From Pelagicoccus enzymogenes (lineage in GTDB: Bacteria; Verrucomicrobiota; Verrucomicrobiia; Opitutales; Opitutaceae), in the NCBI RefSeq assembly GCF_014803405.1, contig NZ_JACYFG010000040.1, positions 310,001-374,000 on the forward strand: 64,000 nucleotides of DNA. The letters run 5' to 3'. Position 1 is the stretch's first letter. The number at the start of each line of letters is the position of its first letter. Shown piece by piece: positions 19,690 through 29,400 of this stretch. Position numbers and translations under genes: made by a program. The notes under the pieces were generated by a model. That model was given only the letters and a program-made list of their open reading frames with translations. It was not told the DNA's origin and ran no database searches.

Positions 19690-19881
19690 GAAGGGATGGG
19701 ATGAAGGGGATAGCGGTCTGTTGGAAATCGCCCTACCAGCAAACCAGCCTGGAAGCAGGGCGCAACCCCCTTCCGGCGGCGTCCGAGCCCCACGCACGCA
19801 GTCATTCGGCCCCAATTCTCGTGGAGTCTACATGGAACTTGACCGCCTCTCGCGGACACGAGAGAACCAAAAGCTTCACGC
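19690..19881. promoter_or_regulatory. Divergent promoter region, sulfatase / TetR regulator
   Basis: The 192 bases between the two divergent starts must carry both promoters, and a TetR protein often represses its divergent neighbour. No unambiguous long palindrome was seen; CTCTCGCGGACACGAGAG (19846-19863) is an imperfect one just before the TetR start. Confidence 0.35.
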
Positions 19882-20454
19882 ATGACCGAAAAGACCAACA
19901 GAAAGAACCAAATCATCGAGGTCGCCTCCAAGCTCTTCTTCGAGCAAGGCTACCACGTGACTGGCATCAAGCAGATCATCGAAGCTGCTGACATCGCCAA
20001 AGGGACTTTCTATTGCCATTTTAAGTCGAAGGAAGAGCTCGGCCTGGAATGGCTGCGCCGCGGCAGCGAAAAGTGGATCGCCTGCCGCAACGCCTACCTC
20101 GAGCAATTCGGCGACGAGCCGGCCCGCAAACTGGTCGCGCTTTTCGACTACCAGGCCAAAGGGGCCGCTGCCTGCAGCTACCGCGGATGCGCCATGCTCA
20201 ACATGCTTGCCGAATCTCCGGACCTCGGCTGCCCCATGCGACAAGCCATCCGCGGCTACAAGAAAGACTTCCTGGCCTTCATACGCAGCCTCGTCGACCA
20301 GCATCTACCGAACGCCTCCGACGCCGACCGCGAGCAACGCGCCGGAGCCATCTACCTGCTTTCCGAGGGAGCCACCGTCGCGGCCCAGAGCTTTTGCAAG
20401 ACCGGCCCCATCGAGATCGCCAAGAAGCAGGTGGAAAAGATTCTTGCGGAATAG
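19882..20454 (+). CDS. TetR/AcrR family transcriptional regulator, cysteine-rich
   Basis: 190 residues. The N-terminal DNA-binding domain spans about 8-55, with the recognition helix in IAKGTFYCHFKSKEEL, the standard TetR pattern. The C-terminal ligand domain has several cysteines (CSYRGC at about 97-102, another in LGCPM, one in SFCKTG). This is unusual in number and could allow redox or electrophile sensing, as in NemR. The gene is followed after only 6 bases by a thioredoxin-like gene, so the two are likely cotranscribed, which supports a thiol-related role by inference. The divergent sulfatase is another possible target. Confidence 0.92.
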   Translation: MTEKTNRKNQIIEVASKLFFEQGYHVTGIKQIIEAADIAKGTFYCHFKSKEELGLEWLRRGSEKWIACRNAYLEQFGDEPARKLVALFDYQAKGAAACSYRGCAMLNMLAESPDLGCPMRQAIRGYKKDFLAFIRSLVDQHLPNASDADREQRAGAIYLLSEGATVAAQSFCKTGPIEIAKKQVEKILAE

Positions 20455-20460
20455 GCTGCC

Positions 20461-20952
20461 GTGAAAAAAGCCCTCCCCTCCCTCTTGCTCGTCGTCGCCC
20501 TCGTCGGCTTTGCCTACTGGCAAAACAAGCCCCGCCCCGCCAACGACGCCGACCTGTTCGTCGGCAAGCCGGGCCCAGCTTTCGAGGTTGCGGAATGGAT
20601 TTCCGAGCCCCCCCAACGAGAAGGCAAGTACTTGCTCATCGACTTTTGGGCCACTTGGTGCGGGCCCTGTATCCGAGCGATCCCTCACATGAACGAGCTG
20701 CACGCCACCTATCAGGACCGGCTCACCGTCGTAGGCGTCTCCCGCGAGTCGCGCCAAAAGGTGGAGTCCATGAAATCGCCTCGCATGGAATACTACAGCG
20801 CCATCGACCCTCAGGACCGCATGGCCGACTTCTTCCAGATCCGCAGCATCCCTCAAGTCGCCCTCATGGATCCCAACGGCATCGTGCTGTACAAAGGGCA
20901 CCCCGCCTACCTCACCGAGGAAAAGCTCGAGGAATTGCTCTCCGCCAACTAG
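20461..20952 (+). CDS. Membrane-anchored thioredoxin-fold protein, TlpA-like (paralogue 2)
   Basis: 163 residues starting at GTG 20461. The N-terminal KKALPSLLLVVALVGFAYW segment is a signal anchor, so the domain is expected on the periplasmic side. The active site is CGPC with Cys67 and Cys70 (FWATWCGPCIRAIP). The shared block GVSRESRQKVESMKSPRMEY, the YYSAIDP motif and KGHPAYL tie it closely to the protein at 16961-17617, but it lacks that protein's helical N-terminal insert. It lies 6 bases behind the TetR gene, suggesting a redox-responsive two-gene operon. Reaction: disulfide reduction or exchange; the partner is unknown. Confidence 0.88.
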   Translation: MKKALPSLLLVVALVGFAYWQNKPRPANDADLFVGKPGPAFEVAEWISEPPQREGKYLLIDFWATWCGPCIRAIPHMNELHATYQDRLTVVGVSRESRQKVESMKSPRMEYYSAIDPQDRMADFFQIRSIPQVALMDPNGIVLYKGHPAYLTEEKLEELLSAN

Positions 20953-21046
20953 GAGTGGCCAATTCAAAGAGTCGCCCAGCGGCATCCCTATCCGGTTGCC
21001 GCTTTTCTTGGTTCATCACCCAAAGCAGTGGAATCGCTAATTACCT

Positions 21047-21120
21047 GTGGGGGCCGTCGCTTGCGACGCGCCGCGTTGCAGGATTTGGAAGTTGCGGCGT
21101 GGCGCGAGCGCCAGCCCCAC
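21047..21120. repeat. 73-base dispersed repeat, copy B (REP/BIME-like)
   Basis: Inverse-orientation copy of 8033-8105, with the same hairpin-stem-hairpin layout and the same central TTGCAGGATTTGGAAGTTGC. It is preceded by AATCGCTAATTACCTGTG, which recalls the GCGATTACCTGTC that follows the repeat at 16849. This suggests a larger composite element. Confidence 0.85.
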
Positions 21121-21344
21121 CTTCGAGAGAGTCTCCCCGCAATATGGTGATGCTTTTTGTACCCCCAAGCATTTTGAGGTCCTGAGTCTCGCGGCGCTCC
21201 TGATTAGCAATCCATCCCCCTAGGAGAGAACCCGCAAACCGGACTTTATCTTCTGATCATCAAAGCCTTATCCGTTCGCATCCCGATCATACCAAACTTT
21301 TTCCTAGAACTTTTTCCAGAATTCGGAAACTATCGGCAATCAAA

Positions 21345-21361
21345 CCGACCGACCGGTCGCT
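21345..21361. promoter_or_regulatory. TetR-type operator-like palindrome upstream of an ECF sigma gene
   Basis: CCGACCGACCGGTCGCT carries a perfect CGACCGGTCG core. ACCGACCGGTC-type sequences are typical binding sites of several TetR regulators such as NemR. The site is about 41 bases before the ATG of the sigma gene, where a repressor would act. The TetR protein encoded 1 kb upstream is an obvious but unproven candidate. Confidence 0.4.
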
Positions 21362-21401
21362 TTATGTGTTACAACAGCAAACACTAACCTTTCAGATCGC
21401 C

Positions 21402-21920
21402 ATGAAATCCAATATTGAGTCCTCCCCCGTCCAAGCCGCATCGGAGCTGATCCGCCAAGGCCGCAACTACGCCTACGGCTTTACGCGCAACAGCCACGAC
21501 GCCGAGGACCTCGCCCAGCAAGCCTGGCTCAAGCTCGTGCAGAAGTACGGCGAAGTCACCGACCGCCGCCTGCTCTACCGGGCGATCCGCAACCTTTTCA
21601 TCGACGGCGTACGCCGCTCCAAGATCGTGCAATTCGACTCGCTCGAGGACCGCGACTTCGCCATTGGACGCGAGCAAAGCTTCGGCGCCAACACCGACAT
21701 CGACTCCCTGCTCAGCGTGCTCAGCGACAACGAACGCACCTATCTCAGGATGAACGTAGTCGAAGGCTACACCGCTTCCGAAATCGCGGAGCGCACTGGC
21801 GTGCCGCGCGGAACCATCCTCAGCCACACGCATCGGGCTCGCAAGAAGCTGCACAAGCACTTCGAGTCCGAGTTCAACGACACGGCCGAGCAAGAAGCCG
21901 AATTGGCAGTAGCGGTTTAA
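21402..21920 (+). CDS. ECF-type RNA polymerase sigma factor
   Basis: 172 residues. Region 2 is recognisable in YAYGFTRNSHDAEDLAQQAW and the RRLLYRAIRNLFIDGVRR helix that follows. Region 4 lies in ERTYLRMNVVEGYTASEIAE and VPRGTILSHTHRARKKL. I start it at ATG 21402; the longer frame from 21366 adds residues that overlap the operator-like region. No anti-sigma gene follows. Instead an LpxR-like outer-membrane gene lies 118 bases downstream in the same direction, which may be its target or simply a neighbour. The acidic C-terminal tail (EFNDTAEQEAELAVAV) is unusual. Confidence 0.9.
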   Translation: MKSNIESSPVQAASELIRQGRNYAYGFTRNSHDAEDLAQQAWLKLVQKYGEVTDRRLLYRAIRNLFIDGVRRSKIVQFDSLEDRDFAIGREQSFGANTDIDSLLSVLSDNERTYLRMNVVEGYTASEIAERTGVPRGTILSHTHRARKKLHKHFESEFNDTAEQEAELAVAV

Positions 21921-22038
21921 GGCCGCCGCACGGCAAACACACTTCTTTTTAGGAGAGGAAACAGCAAATCCTGCTGCTGGGGCGGAGCCTTGCCTATACA
22001 CTCGCTCCGCCCCTCAGCGGGCCAAACGAATCACTCAG

Positions 22039-23031
22039 ATGACTAAGAACGCAGTCAGGCTGATGAAGCGGTATTTCCTGCGCGGAACCGTCTTCCTGCA
22101 AGCGGCCCTGTTCGCATCGACGCTCCAAGCGAGCCGAGAGATCGACTCCTTCACCCTGCGCTTGGAGAACGACGCTCCGGGCGGAACCGACTCCCGCTAC
22201 ACCGCCGGCACCGAATTCGAATTCGCCTACAAGCCGTGGAGCAAAACGGACGACAATGCCCGCTTTCACAACACCCTCGCCTTGGGACAGCTCATTTTCA
22301 CCCCCGACGACCTTGACGCGATCAACGTGGTGGAAGATGACCGTCCCTACGCAGGCTGGAGCTACCTTCGCTACGGGCAGCATCGCAGCACAGCGGACTC
22401 AACGCACTCTTGGCAGCTTACCTTGGGTCTCGTAGGTCCGAGCTCCTTCGCCGAGGACATTCAACGCGCCGTACACGAACTCATAGACGACCGTATGCCG
22501 CTTGGCTGGCACAACCAGCTGTCGGACGAATTTGGATACGCCCTAGAGCGCAGTCGCAACAAGACGCGATACACCTGGCAGTTCGGCAACGAACGGAGCC
22601 TGCAGTTCTCCGAAAACACTCGGGTCTCCCTCGGTAACATCGACAGCAGCCTCAGCCAAGGCTTCCAAATCCGCCTCGGCAAACGTCAGCTCGGCGGGCC
22701 TTCGCCCGATCGGCTTGGTTCGCCCGCTCGATATGTCGACAGCAGAGCGAAGTACCGGCATCTTCCCCAAGAACTGCGACCGAAGCGGTTCTACTGGATC
22801 CTCGGCGGAAAATCCAGCTACGTCGCGCAGAACCTTTTTCTCGACGGAAACCGTAACGGAAAGAGCCATAGCGTCACCCGCAACCCATGGGTACACGAAG
22901 CCGAAGCCGGATTCGCGTATTCGAAACCTGGATTCAAGCTATCCTTCCTGATGGTCTATCGTAGCGAAGAGTTTCGCGAGCAGGTCGGCGGGCAGAGCTT
23001 CGGATCGCTCTCCTTCACTTTCCGCCGCTAA
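22039..23031 (+). CDS. LpxR-like lipid A deacylase (DUF2219 family), outer membrane
   Basis: 330 residues with an N-terminal signal peptide (about 8-31) and a 12-strand-type beta-barrel pattern. Family motifs are present: LRLENDAPGGTDSRYTAGTE near the start (Asn and Asp used for Ca2+ binding in LpxR), DDRPYAGWSYLRYG, and GWHNQLSDEFG. Salmonella LpxR removes the 3'-acyloxyacyl group from lipid A in the outer membrane. The function here is inferred from motifs, and the exact lipid substrate is unknown. The start could also be the ATG at 22063. The last 17 bases overlap the 3' end of the convergent YeeE-like gene. Confidence 0.82.
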   Translation: MTKNAVRLMKRYFLRGTVFLQAALFASTLQASREIDSFTLRLENDAPGGTDSRYTAGTEFEFAYKPWSKTDDNARFHNTLALGQLIFTPDDLDAINVVEDDRPYAGWSYLRYGQHRSTADSTHSWQLTLGLVGPSSFAEDIQRAVHELIDDRMPLGWHNQLSDEFGYALERSRNKTRYTWQFGNERSLQFSENTRVSLGNIDSSLSQGFQIRLGKRQLGGPSPDRLGSPARYVDSRAKYRHLPQELRPKRFYWILGGKSSYVAQNLFLDGNRNGKSHSVTRNPWVHEAEAGFAYSKPGFKLSFLMVYRSEEFREQVGGQSFGSLSFTFRR

Positions 23032-23434
23032 AGCGCTCCAGCAACCTGTCGGCCGAAAAGATGCCAACCAGCAGGAAGCCGAAGAAGAGAAAGACAGGAA
23101 GCGTCCCTTGCCCTAAGATCACGATCGAGGGGCCAGGGCAGATTCCAACCATGCCCCAACCGATCCCGAACAGAACGCAGCCGACGAAGAATCGCGTATC
23201 CATCCGCTCAGGTTCCGAGTCGCAAACGAAGCGCTTGGGAGATAACTTATCGGCAAGTCGCGTACCCAATACGTAGATACCGACGGCAGGGCCAAGCACG
23301 AAAAGCAAGGTCATGTCCCACTCCCCAAAGAAGTCGAGAAACCCTCTCACCTTCGAAGGCTGGGACATTCCCGAGAGAGCCAATCCGAACGCAAAAACCG
23401 CCCCGGCTAAAAACGCATAAAGATTTCGTTTCAT
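23015..23434 (-). CDS. YeeE/YedE-family (DUF6691-type) transporter half, subunit B
   Basis: 139 residues with four hydrophobic segments. GLALSGMSQPSKVRGFLDF near the N-terminus and GWGMVGICPGPSIV near residue 100 are the paired glycine/cysteine signatures of the YeeE/YedE sulfur-transport family. In many proteobacteria the transporter is encoded as two short proteins, as here: the partner gene upstream overlaps by 4 bases (ATGA). It is likely an inner-membrane channel for thiosulfate or another small sulfur compound; substrate is inferred from family members only. Its 3' end overlaps the convergent LpxR-like gene by 17 bases. Confidence 0.85.
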   Translation of the reverse strand: MKRNLYAFLAGAVFAFGLALSGMSQPSKVRGFLDFFGEWDMTLLFVLGPAVGIYVLGTRLADKLSPKRFVCDSEPERMDTRFFVGCVLFGIGWGMVGICPGPSIVILGQGTLPVFLFFGFLLVGIFSADRLLERFSGGK

Positions 23435-23847
23435 GCAAAGAACCCTTCCATGAAAAAGACCGTCAGAGCGCCGGAGGCGATGAAGATCAAGGTCGCCACG
23501 ACCGAGTCCAAATCAAGGCTACCCATTCCGCACAAACTGTGACCGCTGGTACAGCCGCCCGCGATTCTCGCGCCACCGCCAACGAGCAACGCCGCAACCG
23601 CGATCAGCCAAAGGTCCGCGCTCAAAGGCTCGGAGATACTTGCCGGATTGAACACGGCCAAGGCGACCGCCGTTGCAAGCATGCCAGCCAAAAAACTGAG
23701 ACGCCAGCCTGCCACCTCAAGCTTGAAGCTCAACGCTTTGCTAAGAAAACCCGAAATCCCCAGAGGGAAGCCGAGAGCGAGCCTCAGGAAGAAAGCTGCC
23801 GCGCCTAGCAAAATTCCGCCCATCAGAGCGCTAAGGTATTGGTCCAT
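23431..23847 (-). CDS. YeeE/YedE-family transporter half, subunit A
   Basis: 138 residues, four predicted membrane helices. Motifs include GFPLGISGFLSKAL and GGCTSGHSLCGMGSL with paired cysteines, the usual signature of YeeE/YedE proteins. In the thiosulfate channel TsuA such cysteines line the path. It is the first gene of a two-gene operon with the DUF6691-type half. Together they make a full-length two-repeat transporter. There is no rhodanese or sulfur-oxidation gene next to it, so the substrate remains open. Confidence 0.87.
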   Translation of the reverse strand: MDQYLSALMGGILLGAAAFFLRLALGFPLGISGFLSKALSFKLEVAGWRLSFLAGMLATAVALAVFNPASISEPLSADLWLIAVAALLVGGGARIAGGCTSGHSLCGMGSLDLDSVVATLIFIASGALTVFFMEGFFA

Positions 23848-24105
23848 GAGCGGCTAACAAAGCCGACAAGGCTGCGAGGTCAACCCTCGCTCGCGCTTCG
23901 CCCAGCCAGTCTGCTCGCGAATTCGTTTATTCGCAGACCGTATTCATCAGAAAATGACAAGTAGGACGAATCTACCGCAAACTACTCATTTGGTAGAGCG
24001 AAATCGAGCCCATAAACGCCCCCTTTGCCCACCTGCAATCCGGGATGCCGTTTGCCTTTGGGCCGAGACCTGCGAGACTTAGGAAACCATTGTCCCCTAC
24101 TAACC

Positions 24106-25266
24106 ATGGATATCCCACGCTACCCAAGAAGAGAGTTTATTAAAAAGTCAGCCCTCGGCCTCGCCGCAGCCGGCCTTGCTCCACGAGCAATCTCCTCCCA
24201 GCCTTCACCCCAAGCCATGAAACCAATGCACCAATCCCTTCCCAAATGGAAGGGATTCAACTTCCTAGACTTTTTCGTGCCCAACCCTGCGGAGGCGCGG
24301 ATCCACACCTCAGAGGAGAGCTTCAAGTGGATGCGCGACTGGGGCTTCGACTTCGTACGCATCCCCATGGCGTATCCATATTTCCTCGACATCGACTACA
24401 GCAAGGACATCACCCCCGAGGAAGTTTACAAATTCTCGGAAAAGAAAGTCGCTGAGGTCGACGCCATCATCGAAAAGGCCCACAACTACGGCCTGCACGT
24501 AAGCCTAAACCTCCACCGAGCCCCGGGCTACTGCATCAACGCCGGCTTCCACGAGCCCTACAACCTCTGGTCCGACCAAGACGCCTTGGACGCCTTTTGC
24601 CATCACTGGGCCATGTGGAGCAAGCGCTACAGCGGCTTGCCGAAAGAGCTCATCAGCTTCGACTTGCTAAACGAGCCTTCCTTGCGTGAGGACATGAACG
24701 ACCAACACGGCAAGCGGGAAGCCGTTCCGGGCGCGACCTACCACCGCGTGGCCAAAGCCGCCGTGGAAAGCATCCGCCAGCACGCTCCCGAGCACCTCAT
24801 CGTCGCCGACGGCAACAACGGCGGACACATCGCCGTGCCGGAGCTAGCGGATCTCGATATCGCTCAGAGCTGCCGTGGCTACGTGCCTTTCAACATCTCC
24901 CATCACAAGGCGCCATGGGTCTACAAGGACCCCGAAAGCCTGCCGCCCCCCAAATGGCCCGACGGACCAGAAGCCAATCGCGAATCCCTCAAAAAGTTCT
25001 ACCAACCTTGGTTCGACTTGCAGGACCAGGGAGTAGGCGTCCATTGCGGCGAATGCGGTTGCTACAACAAGACTCCACACGAGGTCTTTCTCGCCTGGTT
25101 CGGCGACGTGCTGGAGGTGCTGGCCGAACGAAACATCGGCTTCGGACTCTGGGAAATGCATGGCAGCTTCGGCATCCTTGACTCGGGTCGAAGCGACGTG
25201 GACTACGAGGACTGGTACGGGCACAAGCTCGACCGCAAGCTCCTGGAGCTCCTGCAACGCGTGTAA
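24106..25266 (+). CDS. Tat-exported glycoside hydrolase family 5 (cellulase-like)
   Basis: 386 residues. The N-terminus has a twin-arginine signal (RREFIKKSALGLAAAGLAP). The (beta/alpha)8 GH5 domain follows, with FDFVRIPMAYPYFLDI, LNLHRAPGYCIN, the acid/base Glu190 in FDLLNEPS and a nucleophile candidate Glu316 in VHCGECGCYN. GH5 enzymes cleave beta-linked glucans, mannans or related polysaccharides with retention; the subfamily cannot be told by eye. I start it at ATG 24106, where the Tat motif begins, rather than at the upstream in-frame 24025. With the sulfatase and CE7 esterase nearby it points to polysaccharide degradation. Confidence 0.9.
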   Translation: MDIPRYPRREFIKKSALGLAAAGLAPRAISSQPSPQAMKPMHQSLPKWKGFNFLDFFVPNPAEARIHTSEESFKWMRDWGFDFVRIPMAYPYFLDIDYSKDITPEEVYKFSEKKVAEVDAIIEKAHNYGLHVSLNLHRAPGYCINAGFHEPYNLWSDQDALDAFCHHWAMWSKRYSGLPKELISFDLLNEPSLREDMNDQHGKREAVPGATYHRVAKAAVESIRQHAPEHLIVADGNNGGHIAVPELADLDIAQSCRGYVPFNISHHKAPWVYKDPESLPPPKWPDGPEANRESLKKFYQPWFDLQDQGVGVHCGECGCYNKTPHEVFLAWFGDVLEVLAERNIGFGLWEMHGSFGILDSGRSDVDYEDWYGHKLDRKLLELLQRV

Positions 25267-25380
25267 CCGCGGCTTGCAAGGCGATTCCGCATTTCCTGTC
25301 GGCGCGAAACTGTCACTCGCAACCTCATTGCGATGTTGCCAGTCGCGTAGCAGCGAAATCTACTGCAAGGCCATTCGCCC

Positions 25381-26154
25381 ATGAAGTACACGCCCGAATA
25401 CGAAGCCGAACTCAAAGACCTGCAACGCGAGCTCGTCCTCCTGCAGCAGCACGTCGTGCAAAACGACAAGCGGCTCCTGATCATCTTCGAGGGACGAGAC
25501 GCCGCCGGAAAAGGCGGCGCCATCCGACACTTCACCCGCCACCTCAACCCGCGGGCCATGAGGGTCATCGCCTTGCCCAAACCAACCGAAAAGGAAGTCG
25601 GGCAATGGTTCTTCCAACGCTACTTCCTCGGCCTGCCCAATCCCGGCGAAATCATTTTTTTCGACCGTAGCTGGTACAACCGAGCCGTGGTCGAACCCGT
25701 GATGGGCTTTTGCACTCCCGAACAATACGAGGAATTCATGGGCCAAGTGAACAACATCGAGAAGATGCTCATCGACGACGGCATCCAAATCATAAAGTTC
25801 TGGTTCTCCATCAACCGCACCGCCCAACAGAACCGCTTCGAGGCTCGCAAGTCTGATATCCTGAAGCAGTGGAAGCTCAGCACAGTCGACGCCCTCGCTC
25901 AGGAAAAGTGGGACGACTTTACGTACTACAAGGAAAAGATGTTCGAGCGCACCCATACGCTCAGCTCCCCATGGGTCATCGTAAACGGAAACGACAAGCC
26001 TCGTGCCCGTCTCGAATCCATTCGCTACGTGCTTTCCCAAACAGAGTACGCAGGCAAAGGGAAAACCAGCACCCGCCTCCACCCCAACAGCAAGGTCGTC
26101 CGTCCCTACGACCAGGAATACCTCGTAGCCAAGCGAGAGTCGGACAAGCTCTAA
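25381..26154 (+). CDS. ppk2: Polyphosphate kinase 2 (PPK2 family)
   Basis: 257 residues, the usual single-domain PPK2 length. Walker A is in FEGRDAAGKGGAIRHF (about 39-54), Walker B in IIFFDRSWYNRAVVEPVMGF (about 92-111), and the lid helices carry RFEARKSDILKQWKLS. The C-terminal EWVIVN-type strand reads SSPWVIVNGNDKPRAR. PPK2 enzymes transfer phosphate from polyphosphate to nucleoside diphosphates or monophosphates, or the reverse. Whether ADP, GDP or AMP is preferred cannot be read here. No exopolyphosphatase gene is adjacent. Confidence 0.95.
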   Translation: MKYTPEYEAELKDLQRELVLLQQHVVQNDKRLLIIFEGRDAAGKGGAIRHFTRHLNPRAMRVIALPKPTEKEVGQWFFQRYFLGLPNPGEIIFFDRSWYNRAVVEPVMGFCTPEQYEEFMGQVNNIEKMLIDDGIQIIKFWFSINRTAQQNRFEARKSDILKQWKLSTVDALAQEKWDDFTYYKEKMFERTHTLSSPWVIVNGNDKPRARLESIRYVLSQTEYAGKGKTSTRLHPNSKVVRPYDQEYLVAKRESDKL

Positions 26155-26410
26155 GGAGTGTCTTTAGGTCAGCTCTTTGCTGGTTCGAGCCCCTCCTCCC
26201 TGGCCGACAGGGGGAGATTCCTTCCGCTAGTTCGCCCATTTGAACTAGGGATTTCCTGTATATCTGGACAACTAGATTGACCCCTACACCACGTAGAGCG
26301 ATGGTGACGGCGGCCAGATGGCTGCCATCGAAGGACCGCGAGTCCTGACATCCATCGCGCCAGCTGCCCCTTGGCCACCCCCTTTGAGCCAAGCCTAGCT
26401 ACCGCAAACA
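26155..26410. other. Spacer of 256 bases, no gene seen
   Basis: No supported gene. It contains a GGTTCGAGCCC stretch (26184-26194) that resembles a tRNA T-arm but has no matching acceptor or anticodon arm. Confidence 0.45.
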
Positions 26411-29400
26411 ATGAACACCCAAACTTCTTCGGAAGTGCTTCCCCGGGCACTTCCCTTCGGTCGTTTACCATTAGCGTTCCTGATGACGCTCTGGGCCTTT
26501 TGCTTGGCGAGCCCCGCCTTGCGCGGAAAGTTTACCGACGTAACCGAAAGCGTCGGCATCGACGAATACGAGCGGGTCACCCGACTCTTTTCCGACTTCG
26601 TGGTGCGCGGCGGCACGCCCATCGTCATGGACTTCGACGGCAACGGTTGGCTCGACCTCTACATCATCCGCTACCAGCTCGACGACATCATCTACCTCAA
26701 CCAAGACGGCGTCTTCACCAAGACCGTCAACCCCCTCGGCCTCGATACGAAAAACGGCGGAAACGTGGGAGCTTGGGCAGACATCGACAACGACGGAGAC
26801 AACGACATGATCGTGGGCGTCGCCGACGCCAAATCCAACCTCCTCTACCTCAACAACGGTGACGGCACCTTCACCGAGTCCGCCGCCGCCCGCGGTCTCG
26901 ACCTCACCGCGACCCTGGAGGACCACCAATCCACGGCCGTCACGGTGGGCGACATCAACCGAGACGGCTACCTCGACGTCATCACCGGCAGCTGGGGCGT
27001 CGATCTCACCGACGAAACCCGCTATGAGCACTACGCCCTGTTCCTGAACCAAGGAGCCAGCAATCCCGGCCACTTCACCAACGTCACGCAAACCGCCGAG
27101 TACCTCTTCTTCGGCCTTGGCATCAACATCTTCTCGCCCGCCATCACCGACCTCGACCAGGACGGTTGGCCGGACATCGCCACCACCGTCGACTTCGGCG
27201 ACTCCGCCTTGCATTGGAACGATGCAGACGGCACCTTCACCAACGCCACCGCAGCCTCCGGCGTAGGCCTCGCAAACCACGCCATGGGTACAGCCATCGG
27301 CGATATCGACAACGACGGAGACCTCGATTGGTTCGTCACCACTATCGCCAATACCCGCGACATAAACGGCGAGGTCAACCCCCTCTACATCAACCAAGGC
27401 AACCGCCTCTTCGACAACAAGTCCGTCGCCGCCGGCGTCGCCTTTTCCGGCTGGGGCTGGGGTACCAACATGTTCGACTACGATCTGGACGGCGACCTCG
27501 ACATCGTAGACGTCAACCAGGAAGACGTCACTCCGGAAGGGCCGGTCAACGAAGGCCACATGTTCCTCTGGCGCAACGACCGCGACCTCAAGTTCACCGA
27601 CGTCTCCCAAGAGGAGAACGCCTACGAGCTCTCCCGCGGCGCCGGACTCGTCAACTTCGACTACAACAACGACGGCGCGCTCGACCTCTTTTACGTCAAC
27701 CAGCATTCCCGGCCCACGCTGCTCAAGAACGAAAAAACGCGGGCCAACGCATGGCTGAAGATAAAGCTGGAAGGCACCCTCTCCAACCCAGCTGGCATCG
27801 GGGCGTTCGTCACCGTGCAACCCAACCCCAACGGCCAGAGCTACGTTCGCGAGTTCAACCCCACCAACGCCTACCTCGCCCAGCTCAGTCCCTACCTCCA
27901 CTTCGGCTTTCCCGCAGCCACCAAACTACACAAAGTCACCGTTCGCTGGCCAAGCTCCATCGTCCAAGAGCTCCACGACGTATCACCCAGCCAACTACTA
28001 ACCATCGTCGAGGACGAATCCCTTCTCGCAGGAAACACCATCCCCGTCTTCTCCAAGGTACCCCAAGACCAAGTTGCTACCCGCGGTCAGCCCCTCACCC
28101 TCTCCGTAGAAATTGAAGGCGGCTTCCGCCCCACCATCACTTGGTTCCGCAACGGCGTATTGCTGGCTGGATACGAGGGACTCGAAATCACCTTGCCCGA
28201 CATGCAGCCAAACAAGGCAGGCACTTACCACGCCGTCGCCACCAACGCGGCAGGCTCCACCGAGACGAGCAGCTTCGTGGTGGGGGTTCGTTCCGACTTC
28301 TCCAATCGCAATATCGCCCGACGCTGGAACGAACTCGTGCTCGACTCAGCCCGTATCAACTTTCCGGATCCCCCCATCGTAGCCCGTACCTTCTTTCACT
28401 GCTCCGCAGCCATGTGGGATGCCTATTGGGCCTACCAGCCCGAAGGTTGGAGCCACGCGCAAGCCCTCTTCCAAAAAGAGACGCCCAACCTGCCCGCCGA
28501 CGAAGCCACCCGCGCCGCCCAGCAAGCGGAAGCTCTCTCCCACGCCGTATTCACCGTCGCCACCGAACGCTACCGCAAAGCTTTCAACCACGAAGCCATC
28601 CTGCTCGCCCTACGCGACTTCATGACGGACAACGGCTACGACCCCGACGACCTCAGCATAGAAGGTAGCAGTCCGGCCGCCGTAGGCAACCGCATCGGCA
28701 AAGCCATCCTTAGCATCAGCCTCGAGGACGGCTCAAACGAGGCCAACGGCTACGCCGACACCACCGGCTACGCCCCCGTCAACGAGCCGCTCATCTATGG
28801 CAATTCCGGCGTCACCCTGAGCGACCCCAATCGCTGGCAACCACTCAACCTCGCCCGCTCCATCACCAAAAACGGCATCGACCTCGGGCCGGAAGTGCAA
28901 CAGTTCCTCACCCCCGGCTGGAACTGGGTCACGCCCTTCGCTTTGGAAAAGCCGACCGACAGCACCATCCTGATCGATCCCGGCCCTCAGCCCCTATTCG
29001 GTACGGAAACGGAGGCTCAGCTCATCTCCGAAATGGTCGAGGTCATTCGTGCCTCTTCCATCATGGACCCCACCCAAGAGGTCATCATCGACGCCTCGCC
29101 CGGCGGGTTGCAGCAAAACAATCCCTGGCTGACGCAAGACGGCCAAGGCCACGCCCTCAACCCCTTCACCGGCCAGCCCTACGCTCCCAACCCCGTCAAT
29201 CAAGGCGACTACTTCCGCCTCACCGCAGAGTTCTGGTCCGACGGACCTGGCATCGAAGGCCCTCCCGGCGTCTGGAACATGCTGCACAACCAAACCACCG
29301 ACGATCCGCGTTTCACGCGCAAGCTAGGCGGAGTCGGCCCCGAGCTCTCTCCGCTCGAATGGGACGTGCACGCCTACCTCGCCCTAAACGGCGCTCTGCA

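Larger units (their letters stand above)
20953..21401. other. Spacer of 449 bases with dispersed repeat copy B and an operator-like site
   Basis: No supported gene. It contains the inverted copy of the 73-base repeat (21047-21120) and, close to the next gene, an operator-like palindrome (21345-21361). Confidence 0.5.

Noticed and set aside
26184-26194. tRNA T-arm-like sequence GGTTCGAGCCC
   Set aside because: There is no matching acceptor stem, D-arm or anticodon arm around it, so it is not a tRNA gene.
26620-27700. Repeated GACAACGACGG-type units in the FG-GAP gene as a possible tandem DNA repeat
   Set aside because: These are the coding form of the Ca2+-binding D-x-D-x-D-G motif of successive blades, so they follow from the protein fold.
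26471-27901. 476-codon open frame on the minus strand over the FG-GAP domain
   Set aside because: It arises from the repeated GAC/GGC codons of the FG-GAP blades on the other strand; its sequence is monotonous Val/Glu/Asp.
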